DNA of 64,000 nucleotides from Rhodobacteraceae bacterium S2214 (lineage in GTDB: Bacteria; Pseudomonadota; Alphaproteobacteria; Rhodobacterales; Rhodobacteraceae): positions 1,462,001 to 1,526,000 of the forward strand of contig CP081161.1 of NCBI GenBank assembly GCA_025141675.1. Reading direction: 5' to 3'. How positions within the stretch are numbered: position 1 is the first letter of the stretch; the number at the start of each line of letters is the position of its first letter. Below the pieces are notes generated by a model that saw only the letters and a program-made list of their open reading frames with translations, ran no database searches and was not told where the DNA came from. A program made the position numbers and the translations under genes. Of the stretch, positions 25,068 to 35,368 are shown piece after piece.

Positions 25068-25355
25068 ATGGCATTTACACCACTGCATGACCGCGTGTTG
25101 GTTCGTCGTATCGAAAGCGATGAAAAGACAGCAGGCGGACTGATCATTCCAGACGCCGCAAAAGAAAAACCTTCCGAAGGTGAAATCGTATCTGCGGGTA
25201 CTGGCGCACGTAAAGACAGCGGTGAGCTGATCCCAATGGACGTCAAAGCAGGCGACAAAGTTCTGTTCGGCAAATGGTCCGGCACAGAAGTGAAAGTCGA
25301 CGGCGAAGACCTGTTGATCATGAAAGAAAGCGACATCCTCGGTATCATTACCTGA
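25068..25355 (+). CDS. groES: Co-chaperonin GroES
   Basis: The 95-residue lid of the GroEL folding chamber: [40 protein letters not shown], with the mobile loop at residues 17-32 ([14 protein letters not shown]), and [13 protein letters not shown] at the end. Length is standard. The ATG at 25068 has AAGGAG and CGGAG upstream; an in-frame ATG at 25023 lies inside the CIRCE element and is rejected. It is followed by groEL after 63 bp in a heat-shock operon under HrcA. Confidence 0.97.
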   Translation: MAFTPLHDRVLVRRIESDEKTAGGLIIPDAAKEKPSEGEIVSAGTGARKDSGELIPMDVKAGDKVLFGKWSGTEVKVDGEDLLIMKESDILGIIT

Positions 25356-25415
25356 TTTGGATCGGTGCCTTCGGGCATCAACGCTTGAAACGAAAACTAG
25401 AATTTAAGGAGCTAA

Positions 25416-27056
<1,641 letters not shown>

Positions 27057-27142
27057 TCACTTTCGACTTTGTCGAAGGTGATGCGGGTGGCAGTGCTTTT
27101 TCAACGAAAAGGTCACGAAAACCCAAACCGCTAAAAACAATG

Positions 27143-27170
27143 AAGGGCGTCCCGATTGGGGCGCCCTTTT
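27143..27170 (+). terminator. Terminator of groESL
   Basis: AAGGGCG-CCC pairs with GGG-CGCCCTT around a GATT loop, with a T-run after it; 90 bp beyond the groEL stop and just before the convergent hydrolase gene. Confidence 0.8.
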
Positions 27171-27177
27171 TAGTTAT

Positions 27178-28065
27178 CTAGGTCAGGTGCGTATTGAACC
27201 AGCCAATCGTCCGGTCCCACGCGAGTTCTGCCATCGCTTCGTCGTAGCGCGGCGTGCTGTCGTTGTGGAAACCGTGGTTGGCCCCTTCGTAGATATAGGC
27301 CTCGTAGGTCTTTTCGTTGGCTTTCAGTGCGGCCTCAAAATCGGGCCAGCCCGCGTTAATCCGTTCGTCAAGTTCGCCCATTTGCACAAGCAGGGGCGCT
27401 TGGATTTTAGGCACATCCGCCGCAGCAGGTTGGCGGCCATAGAACGGAACCCCGGCAGCCATTTCGGGGTAGGCGACGGACAGGGCACTGACAACGCCAC
27501 CACCATAGCAGAACCCGACGGCCCCCACTTTACCGGTGCTATCATCGCGGCCCATCAGGTGTTCAAAGCCCGCGAAGAAGTCATTCATCAGTTCGGTCCC
27601 GTCAACAGTACGTTGCAGGTCACGACCGTCCGCATCGTTGCCCGGATATCCGCCAACGGACGTCAGCCCATCTGGTGCGAGCGCCATAAATCCAGCCTTT
27701 GCAGCACGGCGTGCCACGTCTTCAATGTACGGATTTAGGCCACGATTTTCGTGGATCACTAGCACGGCAGGCAGCGGTCCTTCGACGTTTGCGGGCCGCA
27801 CAAGATAACCGCGCACATCGCCCGTGCCGTTCGGTGACGGATACGTGATGTAGTCTGCAACAATGTCCGGGTCATTAAATGACACCTGTTCGGCCATCGC
27901 GTAATTCGGGCTAAGCATGTTCAAAAGCGCCATGGCGGTGACGCCGCCAACGGCGTAACGTCCTGCTTTATCAAGGAATTCACGTTTGGTGATCTTGCCG
28001 TGTGCGTAGAAATCATACAGATCAAGCAGTCCCTGATCAAAGTCTTTTGCGGTCATGCGGTTCAT
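27178..28065 (-). CDS. Dienelactone hydrolase family protein, exported
   Basis: A 295-residue alpha/beta hydrolase with the dienelactone-hydrolase catalytic triad: nucleophile Cys in GAVGFCYGGGV near 183-193, acid Asp in MGELDERIN near 232, and His in EGANHGFHND near 262. Residues 25-60 (KITKREFLDKAGRYAVGGVTAMALL) form an N-terminal hydrophobic segment resembling an atypical export signal found in this subfamily. It probably hydrolyses a lactone or ester; the substrate is unknown. An ATG three codons in (28056) is an alternative start. It runs convergent to groEL. Confidence 0.86.
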   Translation of the reverse strand: MNRMTAKDFDQGLLDLYDFYAHGKITKREFLDKAGRYAVGGVTAMALLNMLSPNYAMAEQVSFNDPDIVADYITYPSPNGTGDVRGYLVRPANVEGPLPAVLVIHENRGLNPYIEDVARRAAKAGFMALAPDGLTSVGGYPGNDADGRDLQRTVDGTELMNDFFAGFEHLMGRDDSTGKVGAVGFCYGGGVVSALSVAYPEMAAGVPFYGRQPAAADVPKIQAPLLVQMGELDERINAGWPDFEAALKANEKTYEAYIYEGANHGFHNDSTPRYDEAMAELAWDRTIGWFNTHLT

Positions 28066-28183
28066 TCTAATGCTCCCCTATGGTGCGTTTCGCGTTCTGC
28101 GTGTGTTCATAGTAGCGCGATTGTGTGATCGCGATAGCCCTGCCGCGCTTGTTCTTGTGTCACGATTTCGACAGACAGGCGTT

Positions 28184-29020
28184 ATGAAAATATTCTTGCT
28201 GACAGCCCTGACCATGACCGCGTTTGCGGCGAATTCCATTCTGAACCGCCTAGGCGTGGCCAGCTACGGCATGGACCCGATGGCCTTTGCGGTCATTCGA
28301 ACGCTTGCAGGGGCTGTGATGCTGACGGTGTTGGTGATGATCCGCAGGGCAGGGGGGCTGAACCTTTGGACAGCGAAACGTGGTGCTGGCGCTATCGCAT
28401 TGGCCTTATATATGATCGGTTTTTCGTGGTCTTACCTGACGCTTGGCGCAGGACTTGGTGCCTTGATCCTTTTTGGTGTCCTGCAAGTGGTCATGTTTGG
28501 CTGGGCGGTGTTTGAAGGCCAGCGGATCGCACCGATCAGATGGATTGGCGCGAGTGTTGCGATGGTTGGGCTGGTAGTTCTGCTATGGCCTGGTGGCGGT
28601 GCTGCCGTACCGATGGCAGGGGCCGCTGCGATGGTATTGGCTGGTGTGGCGTGGGCGGCGTACACGTTGCTTGGGCGTGGCGAGGCGGATGCATTGGCCG
28701 CAAGTGCAGGTAATTTTGTGTTGTGTTTCCCGTTGGTTGCGGGGGCATTACTGGTGGCTGATCTAGGGACAATAACGGTGCCCGGCACATTGGTCGCAAT
28801 CATCGCGGGGGCCGTGACGTCAGGATTGGGATACGCGTTGTGGTATCGATGCCTGCCGCAATTGGCGACGGTGACTGCGGCGGTTGCGCAATTGTCCGTG
28901 CCTGTGATTGCCGTGGCTGCGGGGACGGTCCTGTTGGCAGAACCACTTACAACGCGATTGTTGATCGCGGGTGCGCTGGTGCTTGGCGGCATTGCCATTT
29001 CGTTGAAACCGTCCCGCTAG
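28184..29020 (+). CDS. EamA/DMT family transporter
   Basis: A 278-residue inner-membrane protein with about ten transmembrane segments arranged as two EamA repeats, typical of the drug/metabolite exporter superfamily (RhaT/YdcZ-like; amino acids and metabolites are exported). The N-terminus MKIFLLTALTMTAFAANSILNRLGV is a standard first helix; an upstream frame is not hydrophobic and is rejected. The ribosome site is weak (AGGC). Substrate is not predictable. Its last bases overlap the stop of the convergent Nudix gene by 4 bp. Confidence 0.87.
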   Translation: MKIFLLTALTMTAFAANSILNRLGVASYGMDPMAFAVIRTLAGAVMLTVLVMIRRAGGLNLWTAKRGAGAIALALYMIGFSWSYLTLGAGLGALILFGVLQVVMFGWAVFEGQRIAPIRWIGASVAMVGLVVLLWPGGGAAVPMAGAAAMVLAGVAWAAYTLLGRGEADALAASAGNFVLCFPLVAGALLVADLGTITVPGTLVAIIAGAVTSGLGYALWYRCLPQLATVTAAVAQLSVPVIAVAAGTVLLAEPLTTRLLIAGALVLGGIAISLKPSR

Positions 29021-29463
29021 CGGACGATGGGTTCTAACGGGTCATAGGTCGGTGCATCTGCGTCTTCCCATGCAACAGCGGCCAGACTGTCTGGTTTGAC
29101 CTGCATCTTGGCCATCTCGGCGCGGGTCACCCATCGTCTGCTCGTCACGATGCCTTCGGGGTCTTGCCAGTCGTCGGACAGAACGCCAGCGCGCAGCGTG
29201 CACCGGAAATAAACATCAACCTGATGGTAATCTCGTGCCGTGTCATTGAATTCATTGACGAGGCAGACCTCACCAATTGCAACCTCAAGGCCGGTTTCTT
29301 CCATGATTTCGCGGTGCAAATTGTCCGGTAGGCTCGCATGCGGTTCAACACCGCCACCGGGTGCACACCACAAATCATCGCGGCCGCTCCATGCGTTCAC
29401 TAAAAGAAGACGATTATCGTGCACAAGCACAGCACGTACAGCAAGGCGAGGGGGTTTTGACAT
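29017..29463 (-). CDS. Nudix hydrolase
   Basis: A 148-residue protein with the Nudix fold. The box begins GGGVEPHA and ends REIMEETGL; the three catalytic glutamates of REUxEE are intact. The earlier glutamate of the G-x5-E spacing is an alanine here (HA in place of GE), a structural rather than catalytic position, so activity is plausible. It hydrolyses a nucleoside diphosphate linked to an unknown moiety. It shares 4 bp with the convergent EamA transporter gene. Confidence 0.86.
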   Translation of the reverse strand: MSKPPRLAVRAVLVHDNRLLLVNAWSGRDDLWCAPGGGVEPHASLPDNLHREIMEETGLEVAIGEVCLVNEFNDTARDYHQVDVYFRCTLRAGVLSDDWQDPEGIVTSRRWVTRAEMAKMQVKPDSLAAVAWEDADAPTYDPLEPIVR

Positions 29464-29542
29464 CCCCGCAACTTGGCAATGCTTCGCTTGTGACGCAAGG
29501 GCGATTGCATTCGGGACTTCAATTGCGGATCGGGAATGCTAC

Positions 29543-30307
29543 ATGATTATGATGAGATTAGCTTTGATACCGGCGATGATCCTGATCGGCTGCGCCCCGA
29601 TTACCCAAGGCCTAGTGCACGCAGCCCCAAGGACGGCGCAGGAATGCGTTGTTTTGTTGCATGGTTTGGCGCGATCAGAGGTGTCATTGGCACCGATGGA
29701 GGCGGTGCTAAAAGCCGCAGGATACGAGGTGATCAACACCGGTTACCCATCCACAGAAGACCCAATTGAAGAACTGGTCGAACGCCAAGTCGGGGACAAT
29801 GTCGCTGCTTGTGGTGATCGGCGCGTGAATTTCGTGACCCATTCGATGGGGGGCATTCTGGCGCGGGCATGGCTGACGGAAAACCGTCCAGCTGACATGG
29901 GGCGGGTCGTGATGTTGGCACCGCCCAATCAGGGATCCGAACTGGTTGATGTGTTTGGGGATTATCCACCGTTTGAATGGATCCACGGGCCAGCTGGATT
30001 GCAGTTGGGGACAGAACCGTCATCGGTGCCAAATCAGTTGGACGAAGTCCCTTATGAGATCGGAATTATTGCCGGCGACCAGTCGCTGAACCCTGTCTAT
30101 TCTGCTTTGATTGAAGGCGCGGACGACGGGAAGGTTTCGGTGGATAGCACGCGTTTAGACGGCATGGATGACCACATTGTCCTTCCCGTTACCCATACCT
30201 TCATGATGAACAATCCGCTGGTGATCGCGCAGGTGCAAGCGTTCTTGAGCACGGGGCATTTCGACCGCGACCTTAGCTTTGGCGAAGTCGTTTTTGGTCT
30301 GGAATAG
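29543..30307 (+). CDS. Alpha/beta hydrolase (lipase/esterase-like), predicted lipoprotein
   Basis: A 254-residue protein with a lipoprotein-type signal ([17 protein letters not shown], lipobox LIGC near 14-17). The hydrolase core has LLHGLARS near 39-46 (oxyanion HG), the nucleophile elbow THSMGG near 97-102, and a C-terminal His in PVTHTFMM near 217. It resembles PGAP1/lipase-like enzymes that act on acyl or GPI-like substrates; the substrate here is unknown. ATG at 29543 has GGGA upstream; a longer frame is antisense to the Nudix gene and is rejected. Confidence 0.85.
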   Translation: MIMMRLALIPAMILIGCAPITQGLVHAAPRTAQECVVLLHGLARSEVSLAPMEAVLKAAGYEVINTGYPSTEDPIEELVERQVGDNVAACGDRRVNFVTHSMGGILARAWLTENRPADMGRVVMLAPPNQGSELVDVFGDYPPFEWIHGPAGLQLGTEPSSVPNQLDEVPYEIGIIAGDQSLNPVYSALIEGADDGKVSVDSTRLDGMDDHIVLPVTHTFMMNNPLVIAQVQAFLSTGHFDRDLSFGEVVFGLE

Positions 30308-30334
30308 CGGTATTGATCGCCAAAACAGGCACGC

Positions 30335-31408
30335 CTATTTGGCTGCGCCTGTCACACGGTTGATATGGCCCATCTTCCGGCCCTGCTTTACGTCAGCTTT
30401 GCCGTAAAGATGGATCGCAGCGTTTGTTTTCGCGGCCTCCGGCACCTTATCCATGTCGTCGCCAATCAGGTTTTCCATCACAACGTCGCTGTGCCGCGAC
30501 CCGTCGCCTAAAGGCCAACCTGCGACTGCGCGGATGTGTTGTTCGAACTGATCAATCGTGCACCCGTTTTGGGTCCAATGGCCTGAATTGTGCACACGCG
30601 GCGCAATCTCGTTCACGATCAGACCGTTGGGCGTCACGAACAGTTCGACGCCCATCACACCCACATAGTCCAGCGCATTTAAGATACGCGCCGCCAAAAG
30701 AACAGCGTCGGTGCTTAGGCTTGGCGTCAGTTTGGCGGGCACGGTTGTTGTGCTCAAGATGCCATTCACATGGACATTTTCACCGGGATCGTAGCAGGAC
30801 ACCGCCCCATCGGGATTGCGGGCTGCGATGATGGAAATCTCCGCGCTGAAATCGATAAACCCTTCGAGCACAGCAGTTGCGCCTGCCATATCTGCCAAGG
30901 CCTGATCCGCGTCTGCGGGCGACATGATGCGTGCCTGACCTTTGCCGTCATAACCCATCGTTCGCGTTTTCAGGATCGCAGGTGTGCCGATGGTGTCGAT
31001 GGCTGCCGTCAAATCCACCGCGTTTTCGACGTTCGCAAAAGGCGCAGTTTGCAGGCCAAGGTCTTGCAGGAATGTCTTTTCGGTCAAGCGGTCTTGGCTT
31101 GTGGCCAGTGCTTTGCGGTTCGGGTGGATTGGCTTGATGTTTTCCAGCACATCCAAAGCAGATGTCGGAATGTTTTCAAATTCATAGGTAATCACATCGA
31201 CCGATTGCGCGAAGGTCGTCAACGCTGCAACATCATCGTAGCTAGCGGTTGTCACTGCGTGCGCCACATCTGCGGCGGGCGGGTTTGCACCGGGTTCAAA
31301 GATGTGTGTTTTGAGACCAAGCCGCGAAGCCGCAACGCTGAGCATGCGGCCTAATTGTCCGCCGCCAAGGATGCCTATCGTTGCGCCAACGGGAAGAGGA
31401 TTAGACAT
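30335..31408 (-). CDS. purK: 5-(carboxyamino)imidazole ribonucleotide synthase
   Basis: ATP-grasp enzyme that carboxylates AIR to N5-CAIR in purine synthesis. The 357-residue protein starts with the pre-ATP-grasp [20 protein letters not shown] near 8-27 and contains [17 protein letters not shown] near 150, [29 protein letters not shown] near 205 and [25 protein letters not shown] near 260-284. The ATG at 31408 sits inside the purE stop region (8-bp overlap), so translation is coupled. Normal length and pairing with purE make the call firm. Confidence 0.95.
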   Translation of the reverse strand: MSNPLPVGATIGILGGGQLGRMLSVAASRLGLKTHIFEPGANPPAADVAHAVTTASYDDVAALTTFAQSVDVITYEFENIPTSALDVLENIKPIHPNRKALATSQDRLTEKTFLQDLGLQTAPFANVENAVDLTAAIDTIGTPAILKTRTMGYDGKGQARIMSPADADQALADMAGATAVLEGFIDFSAEISIIAARNPDGAVSCYDPGENVHVNGILSTTTVPAKLTPSLSTDAVLLAARILNALDYVGVMGVELFVTPNGLIVNEIAPRVHNSGHWTQNGCTIDQFEQHIRAVAGWPLGDGSRHSDVVMENLIGDDMDKVPEAAKTNAAIHLYGKADVKQGRKMGHINRVTGAAK

Positions 31409-31889
31409 CGGTAGGTTCATCCGGAATTGATGCGCTGAGATCGTCGCGCCATTTCTCTAAACGGGTCGCCAAATCGGGATCCTGCAGCGCAAGGATACCT
31501 GCGGCCGTCAGGCCCGCGTTGCATGCGCCCGCCGCACCAATCGCCATGGTTGCGACAGGAAAACCACGAGGCATCTGTAGAATAGAATAAAGGCTATCGA
31601 CGCCAGACAACGCTTTGGTTTGCACAGGAACACCGATTACTGGGACGCGCGTTTTGGACGCCATCATGCCTGGTAGATGCGCAGCGCCGCCAGCGCCTGC
31701 GATAATGACCTGAAGGCCACGATCCACAGCCGTTTTGCCATAGTCCCACAAGCGATCAGGCGTGCGGTGCGCAGACACGATCTTTTTCTCGTAAGGGATG
31801 TTCAGCGCGTCGAGAATATCCGCCGCTTCTTTCATCGTGGGCCAATCAGATTGGCTGCCCATAATAATACCGACGGAAATTGTTGTCAT
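31401..31889 (-). CDS. purE: N5-carboxyaminoimidazole ribonucleotide mutase
   Basis: Converts N5-CAIR to CAIR, the step after PurK. The 162-residue class I PurE has [44 protein letters not shown] near 8-51, with the substrate-binding GSxSD and SAHRTP motifs, then [14 protein letters not shown] near 67-80 and [14 protein letters not shown] near 104-117. Weak ribosome site. It leads purEK; the DUF465 gene upstream is a separate 70-bp-distant unit. Confidence 0.96.
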   Translation of the reverse strand: MTTISVGIIMGSQSDWPTMKEAADILDALNIPYEKKIVSAHRTPDRLWDYGKTAVDRGLQVIIAGAGGAAHLPGMMASKTRVPVIGVPVQTKALSGVDSLYSILQMPRGFPVATMAIGAAGACNAGLTAAGILALQDPDLATRLEKWRDDLSASIPDEPTDV

Positions 31890-31958
31890 GTGGGTCTCGC
31901 TGCGGAAGGTGCCGATGGAAGCGGCAATATAGCTAGGCGCGGCCTGCGCGCAATGCGC

Positions 31959-32177
31959 TTATGCGATGATATCAGGGGTTATTCGGTCCTCTAGGGACGC
32001 AATTTCGTCCTTGAGTGCCAGTTTTTGTCGTTTCAGCCGCTGTAGCGTCAGCATGTCGGGCACGCCGCGTTCGTGCAGCGCGTGAATGGCATCATCAAGA
32101 TCGCGATGTTCTTGTTTCAGAACCGCGAGCTTAACGCGCAGAACCTCTGTCTGTTCCATCGTAGCGGAGCTGTTCAT
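31959..32177 (-). CDS. DUF465/YdcH family small helical protein
   Basis: A 72-residue, highly charged, probably coiled-coil protein. LAVLKQEHRDLDDAIHALHERG then LQRLKRQKLALKDEIASLEDRI is the DUF465 pattern (two helices joined by a short turn). The family is widespread in proteobacteria with no agreed role. ATG at 32177 with AAAGGAAAACGC upstream is preferred to a longer in-frame start. The 32178-32278 spacer separates it from the divergent hsp20 leader. Confidence 0.85.
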   Translation of the reverse strand: MNSSATMEQTEVLRVKLAVLKQEHRDLDDAIHALHERGVPDMLTLQRLKRQKLALKDEIASLEDRITPDIIA

Positions 32178-32278
32178 GCGTTTTCCTTTGTCGAACTGGC
32201 GGTGCCAGTACATATCTCACAGTTTTTTATAAAGCGTGACGACGCAAACGCCTAGCTTTTCCTTTACGATCTGCGGGG

Positions 32279-32306
32279 TTGCAAGACGCGAGCGGTGACA
32301 CCATAT
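32279..32306 (+). promoter_or_regulatory. Possible RpoH-type promoter of hsp20
   Basis: GGTTGCAA (TTG at 32279) and CCATAT (32301-32306), 16 bp apart, resemble alphaproteobacterial heat-shock sigma promoters. Weak match; proposed because a small heat-shock gene follows. Confidence 0.4.
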
Positions 32307-32310
32307 TTTA

Positions 32311-32374
32311 GGCAACAGATTGCCGAATGCGGGATCTGAAACAGACGGTCGCTTTGGACGTAAGGACGTGTCGT
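32311..32374 (+). promoter_or_regulatory. ROSE-like RNA thermometer in the hsp20 leader
   Basis: The leader starts with a perfect short hairpin GGCAA-CAGA-TTGCC (32311-32324). Near the start codon, GUC-G-CUU (32348-32354) can pair with AAGGAC (32362-32367), which contains the ribosome site, leaving one bulged G. UCGCU at 32349-32353 matches the ROSE motif UYGCU, whose bulged G opposite the Shine-Dalgarno is the temperature-sensing feature. The fold is hand-drawn. Confidence 0.5.
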
Positions 32375-32788
32375 ATGACAAAACTCACTTTAGGAACGCA
32401 TCCGTTCCTGCTCGGCTTTGAGCAACTTGAACAACTGGTCGAACGTACCGCGAAAAGCGGGAACGAAGGCTACCCACCCTATAATATTGAACAAACGTCA
32501 GATTATTCCTACCGGATCACATTGGCTGTCGCCGGTTTTTCCGATGATGATCTGGCGATTACGGTCGAAGACAACGCGCTTGTCATCCGAGGACGCCAAT
32601 CTGAGGACAACGAAAGCCGTGTGTTCTTGCATCGTGGCATCGCCGCCCGCCAGTTTCAGCGGAACTTTGTTCTCGCTGACGGTGTTGATGTAGGAGAGGC
32701 AGTGATGGAGAACGGGTTGCTGCACGTGGATCTGACCCGATCAGAACCAGAGCAAATCGTCCAGACGATTTCAATTCGGAAGGGGTGA
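32375..32788 (+). CDS. Hsp20/IbpA-type small heat-shock protein
   Basis: A 137-residue ATP-independent holdase. N-terminal arm MTKLTLGTHPFLLGFEQLEQLVERT; alpha-crystallin domain from about 33 to 125 with YPPYNIEQTSDYSYRITLAVAGFSDDDLAITVEDNALVIRGR and the conserved AxxxNGxL (AVMENGLLHVDL near 108-119). The usual IxI-type tail (ISIRKG) is at the end. ATG at 32375 follows AAGGAC; a longer frame covers the leader. It is followed by DUF1150, the usual partner in this clade. Confidence 0.9.
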   Translation: MTKLTLGTHPFLLGFEQLEQLVERTAKSGNEGYPPYNIEQTSDYSYRITLAVAGFSDDDLAITVEDNALVIRGRQSEDNESRVFLHRGIAARQFQRNFVLADGVDVGEAVMENGLLHVDLTRSEPEQIVQTISIRKG

Positions 32789-32792
32789 AGAC

Positions 32793-33017
32793 ATGAACGA
32801 CAAATACGAGGCTGCCAAGAACGACAGCAATATCGTCTACATCAAAGAAGTCATGGCGAGCGAAGTGCCAGCTGACATTAACCTTGATGCGTTAGAAAGC
32901 GACAGCGTGTTTGCATTGCATGATGCAAATGGTGCGCAGCTTGCCGTCGCGGCCAACCGGCAACTGGCCGTACATCTGGCAAAAGCGAATGATTTGGTCC
33001 CGATGACCCTTCATTAA
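32793..33017 (+). CDS. DUF1150 family protein
   Basis: A 74-residue acidic protein: IVYIKEVMASEVPADI near 14-29, SVFALHDANGAQLAVAANRQLAVHLAKANDLVPMTLH near 38-74. This matches DUF1150, a family found mainly in alphaproteobacteria next to hsp20-type genes. Its job is unknown; the linkage suggests a role in protein quality control. Four bases separate it from the hsp20 stop, and a terminator follows. Confidence 0.88.
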   Translation: MNDKYEAAKNDSNIVYIKEVMASEVPADINLDALESDSVFALHDANGAQLAVAANRQLAVHLAKANDLVPMTLH

Positions 33018-33038
33018 ATCTTTTCGGTTTTTGAACGT

Positions 33039-33071
33039 AAAGCCCCGACGTGATGATCACGCCGGGGCTTT
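33039..33071. terminator. Bidirectional terminator between DUF1150 and sat/cysC
   Basis: AAAGCCCCG pairs with CGGGGCTTT, and an inner CGTGA/TCACG extends the stem. It lies between convergent genes, with T residues on both exits. Confidence 0.85.
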
Positions 33072-33091
33072 CTTCTGGACTACCGTCGGAA

Positions 33092-34801
33092 TTACCCTTT
33101 GATCAGACCCATTGATTCCAGCTTCAGGATCACCTGATGCGCGCAGTTATCAACTTCGACGCTTTCAGTTTCGATGACCAATTCAGCGTTCTCTGGAACA
33201 TCATATGGATCTGAAATCCCTGTGAATTCCTTGATCTTGCCTTCGCGGGCCAGCTTGTACAGACCCTTGCGGTCACGGCGTTCGCATTCCTCGATGGATG
33301 TCGCGACGTGGACTTCGATGAAAGCACCGAATTGTTCGATATCTTCACGCACAGCACGACGTGTTGTCGCATACGGCGCGATTGGCGCACAGATCGCGAT
33401 ACCACCGTTTTTGGTGATCTCAGATGCGACATAACCGATCCGGCGGATGTTCAGATCGCGGTGTTCTTTTGAGAAGCCCAATTCGGACGACAGGTTCTTA
33501 CGGACGATATCACCGTCAAGAAGCGTCACCGGACGGCCGCCCATTTCCATCAATTTCACCATCAGCGCGTTGGCGATTGTGGATTTACCGGAGCCGGAGA
33601 AGCCCGTGAAGAACACGGTGAAGCCTTGCTGTGCCCGTGGCGGACGGGATTTGCGCAACTCTTCCACAACGGATGGGAAAGAGAACCATTCAGGAATTTC
33701 CAGACCTTCAGCCAAACGACGGCGCAATTCGGTGCCTGAGATGTTCAGAACAGTCACGTTTTCTTTATCTTCGATTTCGTCAGCAGGTTCGTATTGGGCG
33801 CGATCCTGCACATATACCATGTGCTTAAAGTCGACCATTTCGATGCCCATTTCTTCCTGATGCTCGCGGAACAAGTCCTGCGCATCGTATGGACCGTAGA
33901 AATCTTCGCCTTGGCTGTTGTTGCCTGGGCCCGCATGGTCACGACCAACGATGAAGTGGGTGCAGCCGTGGTTCTTACGGATCAGGCCGTGCCAAACAGC
34001 TTCGCGTGGACCAGCCATACGCATAGCGAGGTTCAGTAGGGACATCGCTGTAGTAGAGGCCGGGTATTGATCCAGAACCGCTTCGTAGCAGCGCACACGC
34101 GTGAAGTGATCAATGTCGCCCGGTTTTGTCAGGCCAACGATTGGGTGGATCAACAGGTTGGCCTGCGCTTCTTTAGCGGCGCGGAAGGTCAGTTCTTGGT
34201 GGGCGCGGTGCAGCGGGTTACGTGTTTGGAACGCAACAACTTTGCGCCAGCCCATTTTGCGGAAATAAGCGCGCAGCTCATTAGGTGTGTCGCGACGGGC
34301 GCGGAAATCGTAGTGCACTGGCTGCTGGATACCTGTTACAGGACCGCCGAGGTAGACGTTGCCCGCTTGGTTGTGCAGGTAGTTCACGGCAGGGTGGGCG
34401 CTATCGTCGGCACCGAACACTTTTTCAGCTTCGCGTGCTTTGTTTGGTGTCCACTTGTCAGTGACCGTCATGGTCGCGAGGATCACGCCTTCTTGGTCGC
34501 GCAGGGCGATGTCCTGACCAACTTCGATGGTGTCGGCTTCCTTTTCGGACACGTCCAATGTGATCGGCATTGGCCACAGCTGGCCGTCTGCCAGACGCAT
34601 GTTTTCGACAACACCGTCGTAATCTTCTTCGGACAAGAAGCCCTTCAGTGGGTTGAAGCCACCGTTCATCAGCAATTCGAGATCGCAGATCTGGCGCGGT
34701 GTCAGGTCGTGGGATGCGAGATCTGCTGCTTCCATTTTCAGCTTTTGGGCTGAGTCGTAAGAAACATAGAGCTCTGGGATTGGGGCGAGCGTATCGGCCA
34801 T
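33092..34801 (-). CDS. Bifunctional sulfate adenylyltransferase/APS kinase
   Basis: Activates sulfate to APS, then PAPS, for assimilation and sulfation. Counting from ATG at 34801 the product has 569 residues: ATP sulfurylase at about 1-385, with RNPLHRAHQELT (HxxH motif near 200), and APS kinase at about 390-565, with P-loop FTGFSGSGKST near 401-411 and DGDIVR near 430. This start has AGGAC seven bases upstream and gives the family's usual length and N-terminus (MADTLAPIPELYVSYDSA). However, the frame is open upstream without a stop into a regulator domain (next entry), so a longer 693-residue fusion could also be made. Confidence 0.93.
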   Translation of the reverse strand: MADTLAPIPELYVSYDSAQKLKMEAADLASHDLTPRQICDLELLMNGGFNPLKGFLSEEDYDGVVENMRLADGQLWPMPITLDVSEKEADTIEVGQDIALRDQEGVILATMTVTDKWTPNKAREAEKVFGADDSAHPAVNYLHNQAGNVYLGGPVTGIQQPVHYDFRARRDTPNELRAYFRKMGWRKVVAFQTRNPLHRAHQELTFRAAKEAQANLLIHPIVGLTKPGDIDHFTRVRCYEAVLDQYPASTTAMSLLNLAMRMAGPREAVWHGLIRKNHGCTHFIVGRDHAGPGNNSQGEDFYGPYDAQDLFREHQEEMGIEMVDFKHMVYVQDRAQYEPADEIEDKENVTVLNISGTELRRRLAEGLEIPEWFSFPSVVEELRKSRPPRAQQGFTVFFTGFSGSGKSTIANALMVKLMEMGGRPVTLLDGDIVRKNLSSELGFSKEHRDLNIRRIGYVASEITKNGGIAICAPIAPYATTRRAVREDIEQFGAFIEVHVATSIEECERRDRKGLYKLAREGKIKEFTGISDPYDVPENAELVIETESVEVDNCAHQVILKLESMGLIKG

Positions 34802-35173
34802 AAAATTTGTCCTATTTTTCAGAGGATTAAATCCAGAAGTGGTGCCAGTGAGTTCGGCATGAATTTTGTCGTATTCGGCGAATTTGCGTTTCAAGAACCT
34901 ATCCGTGAGACGGTTCTTTTCAGACGCGCCGCGGGTCGTGATCGCATAGGCGACGCGTTTGCGTTTGTCGGTGCTGTCGGTGTCGGTGAGTTTGATCAGA
35001 CCCGCATCAGTCGCAGCACGTAGTTGTGCGTTGAGCCGGCCCAATGATATATCCAAAGCAGCAGCCAGCGCCCGCTGTGACGCATCAGGTGCGACATCTA
35101 GCTGACGAAGAAGACGGAAGAGGTGGTCTTCGTCTTCATCACTGCGTTTCAGGGTTGGCAACGGCATACTCAC
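34802..35173 (-). CDS. MarR/EPS-type winged-helix domain, in frame with sat/cysC
   Basis: A 124-codon segment with no stop of its own, running straight into the sulfate-activation enzyme. It reads as a complete MarR-family EPS-associated regulator: winged helix (HLFRLLRQLDVAPDASQRALAAALDISLGRLNAQLRAATDAGLIKL, about 17-62) and the diagnostic EKNRLTDRFLKRKFAEYDKIHAEL near 84-107. About 17 linker residues (TGTTSGFNPLKNRTNF) follow before the internal ATG. Either this is a true fusion, or the stop of a separate regulator was lost. Two inverted repeats lie just upstream, consistent with autoregulation. Start at 35173 or 35167 (second ATG). Confidence 0.82.
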
Positions 35174-35184
35174 GACTCAGGGTT

Positions 35185-35232
35185 TGTTCACGCGTGAACG
35201 TATGTCACGAAAAGTGTGTTCAGGCTAGAACA
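35185..35232 (-). promoter_or_regulatory. Tandem TGTTC-N6-GAAC operators upstream of the fusion gene
   Basis: Two dyads share the same half-sites and 6-bp spacer: TGTTCACGCGTGAACG at 35185-35200 (inner 14 bp perfectly palindromic) and TGTTCAGGCTAGAACA at 35217-35232. Their centres are 32 bp apart, about three helical turns. They lie 12-60 bp before the regulator start, a position for an autoregulatory repressor or activator. Binding by the fused MarR-like domain is inference. Confidence 0.6.
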
Positions 35233-35307
35233 AACTTTTGTGCGGCCGAAAATATGGGAGATCGGTTAATATGTTGTGTCGCTACAACGAAATTGTGGTC
35301 GAAATAC

Positions 35308-35337
35308 GAAAACGCCGACGCGTTTGCACACGTCGGC
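35308..35337 (-). terminator. Probable terminator of trxB
   Basis: GCCGACG (35314-35320) pairs with CGTCGGC (35331-35337), followed on the minus strand by a T-containing GTTTTC. 31 bp past the trxB stop. Confidence 0.65.
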
Positions 35338-35368
35338 AGTCAATCTTGGTCTGTATTGAGGGGTATGC

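Noticed and set aside
29017..29463. Loss of Nudix function from the Ala in the G-x5-E position
   Set aside because: The three catalytic glutamates are intact and the altered residue is structural; treated as variation only.
29240..29542. Upstream extension of the lipoprotein esterase frame
   Set aside because: It is antisense to the Nudix gene and lacks a signal peptide; the ATG at 29543 gives a clean lipobox signal.
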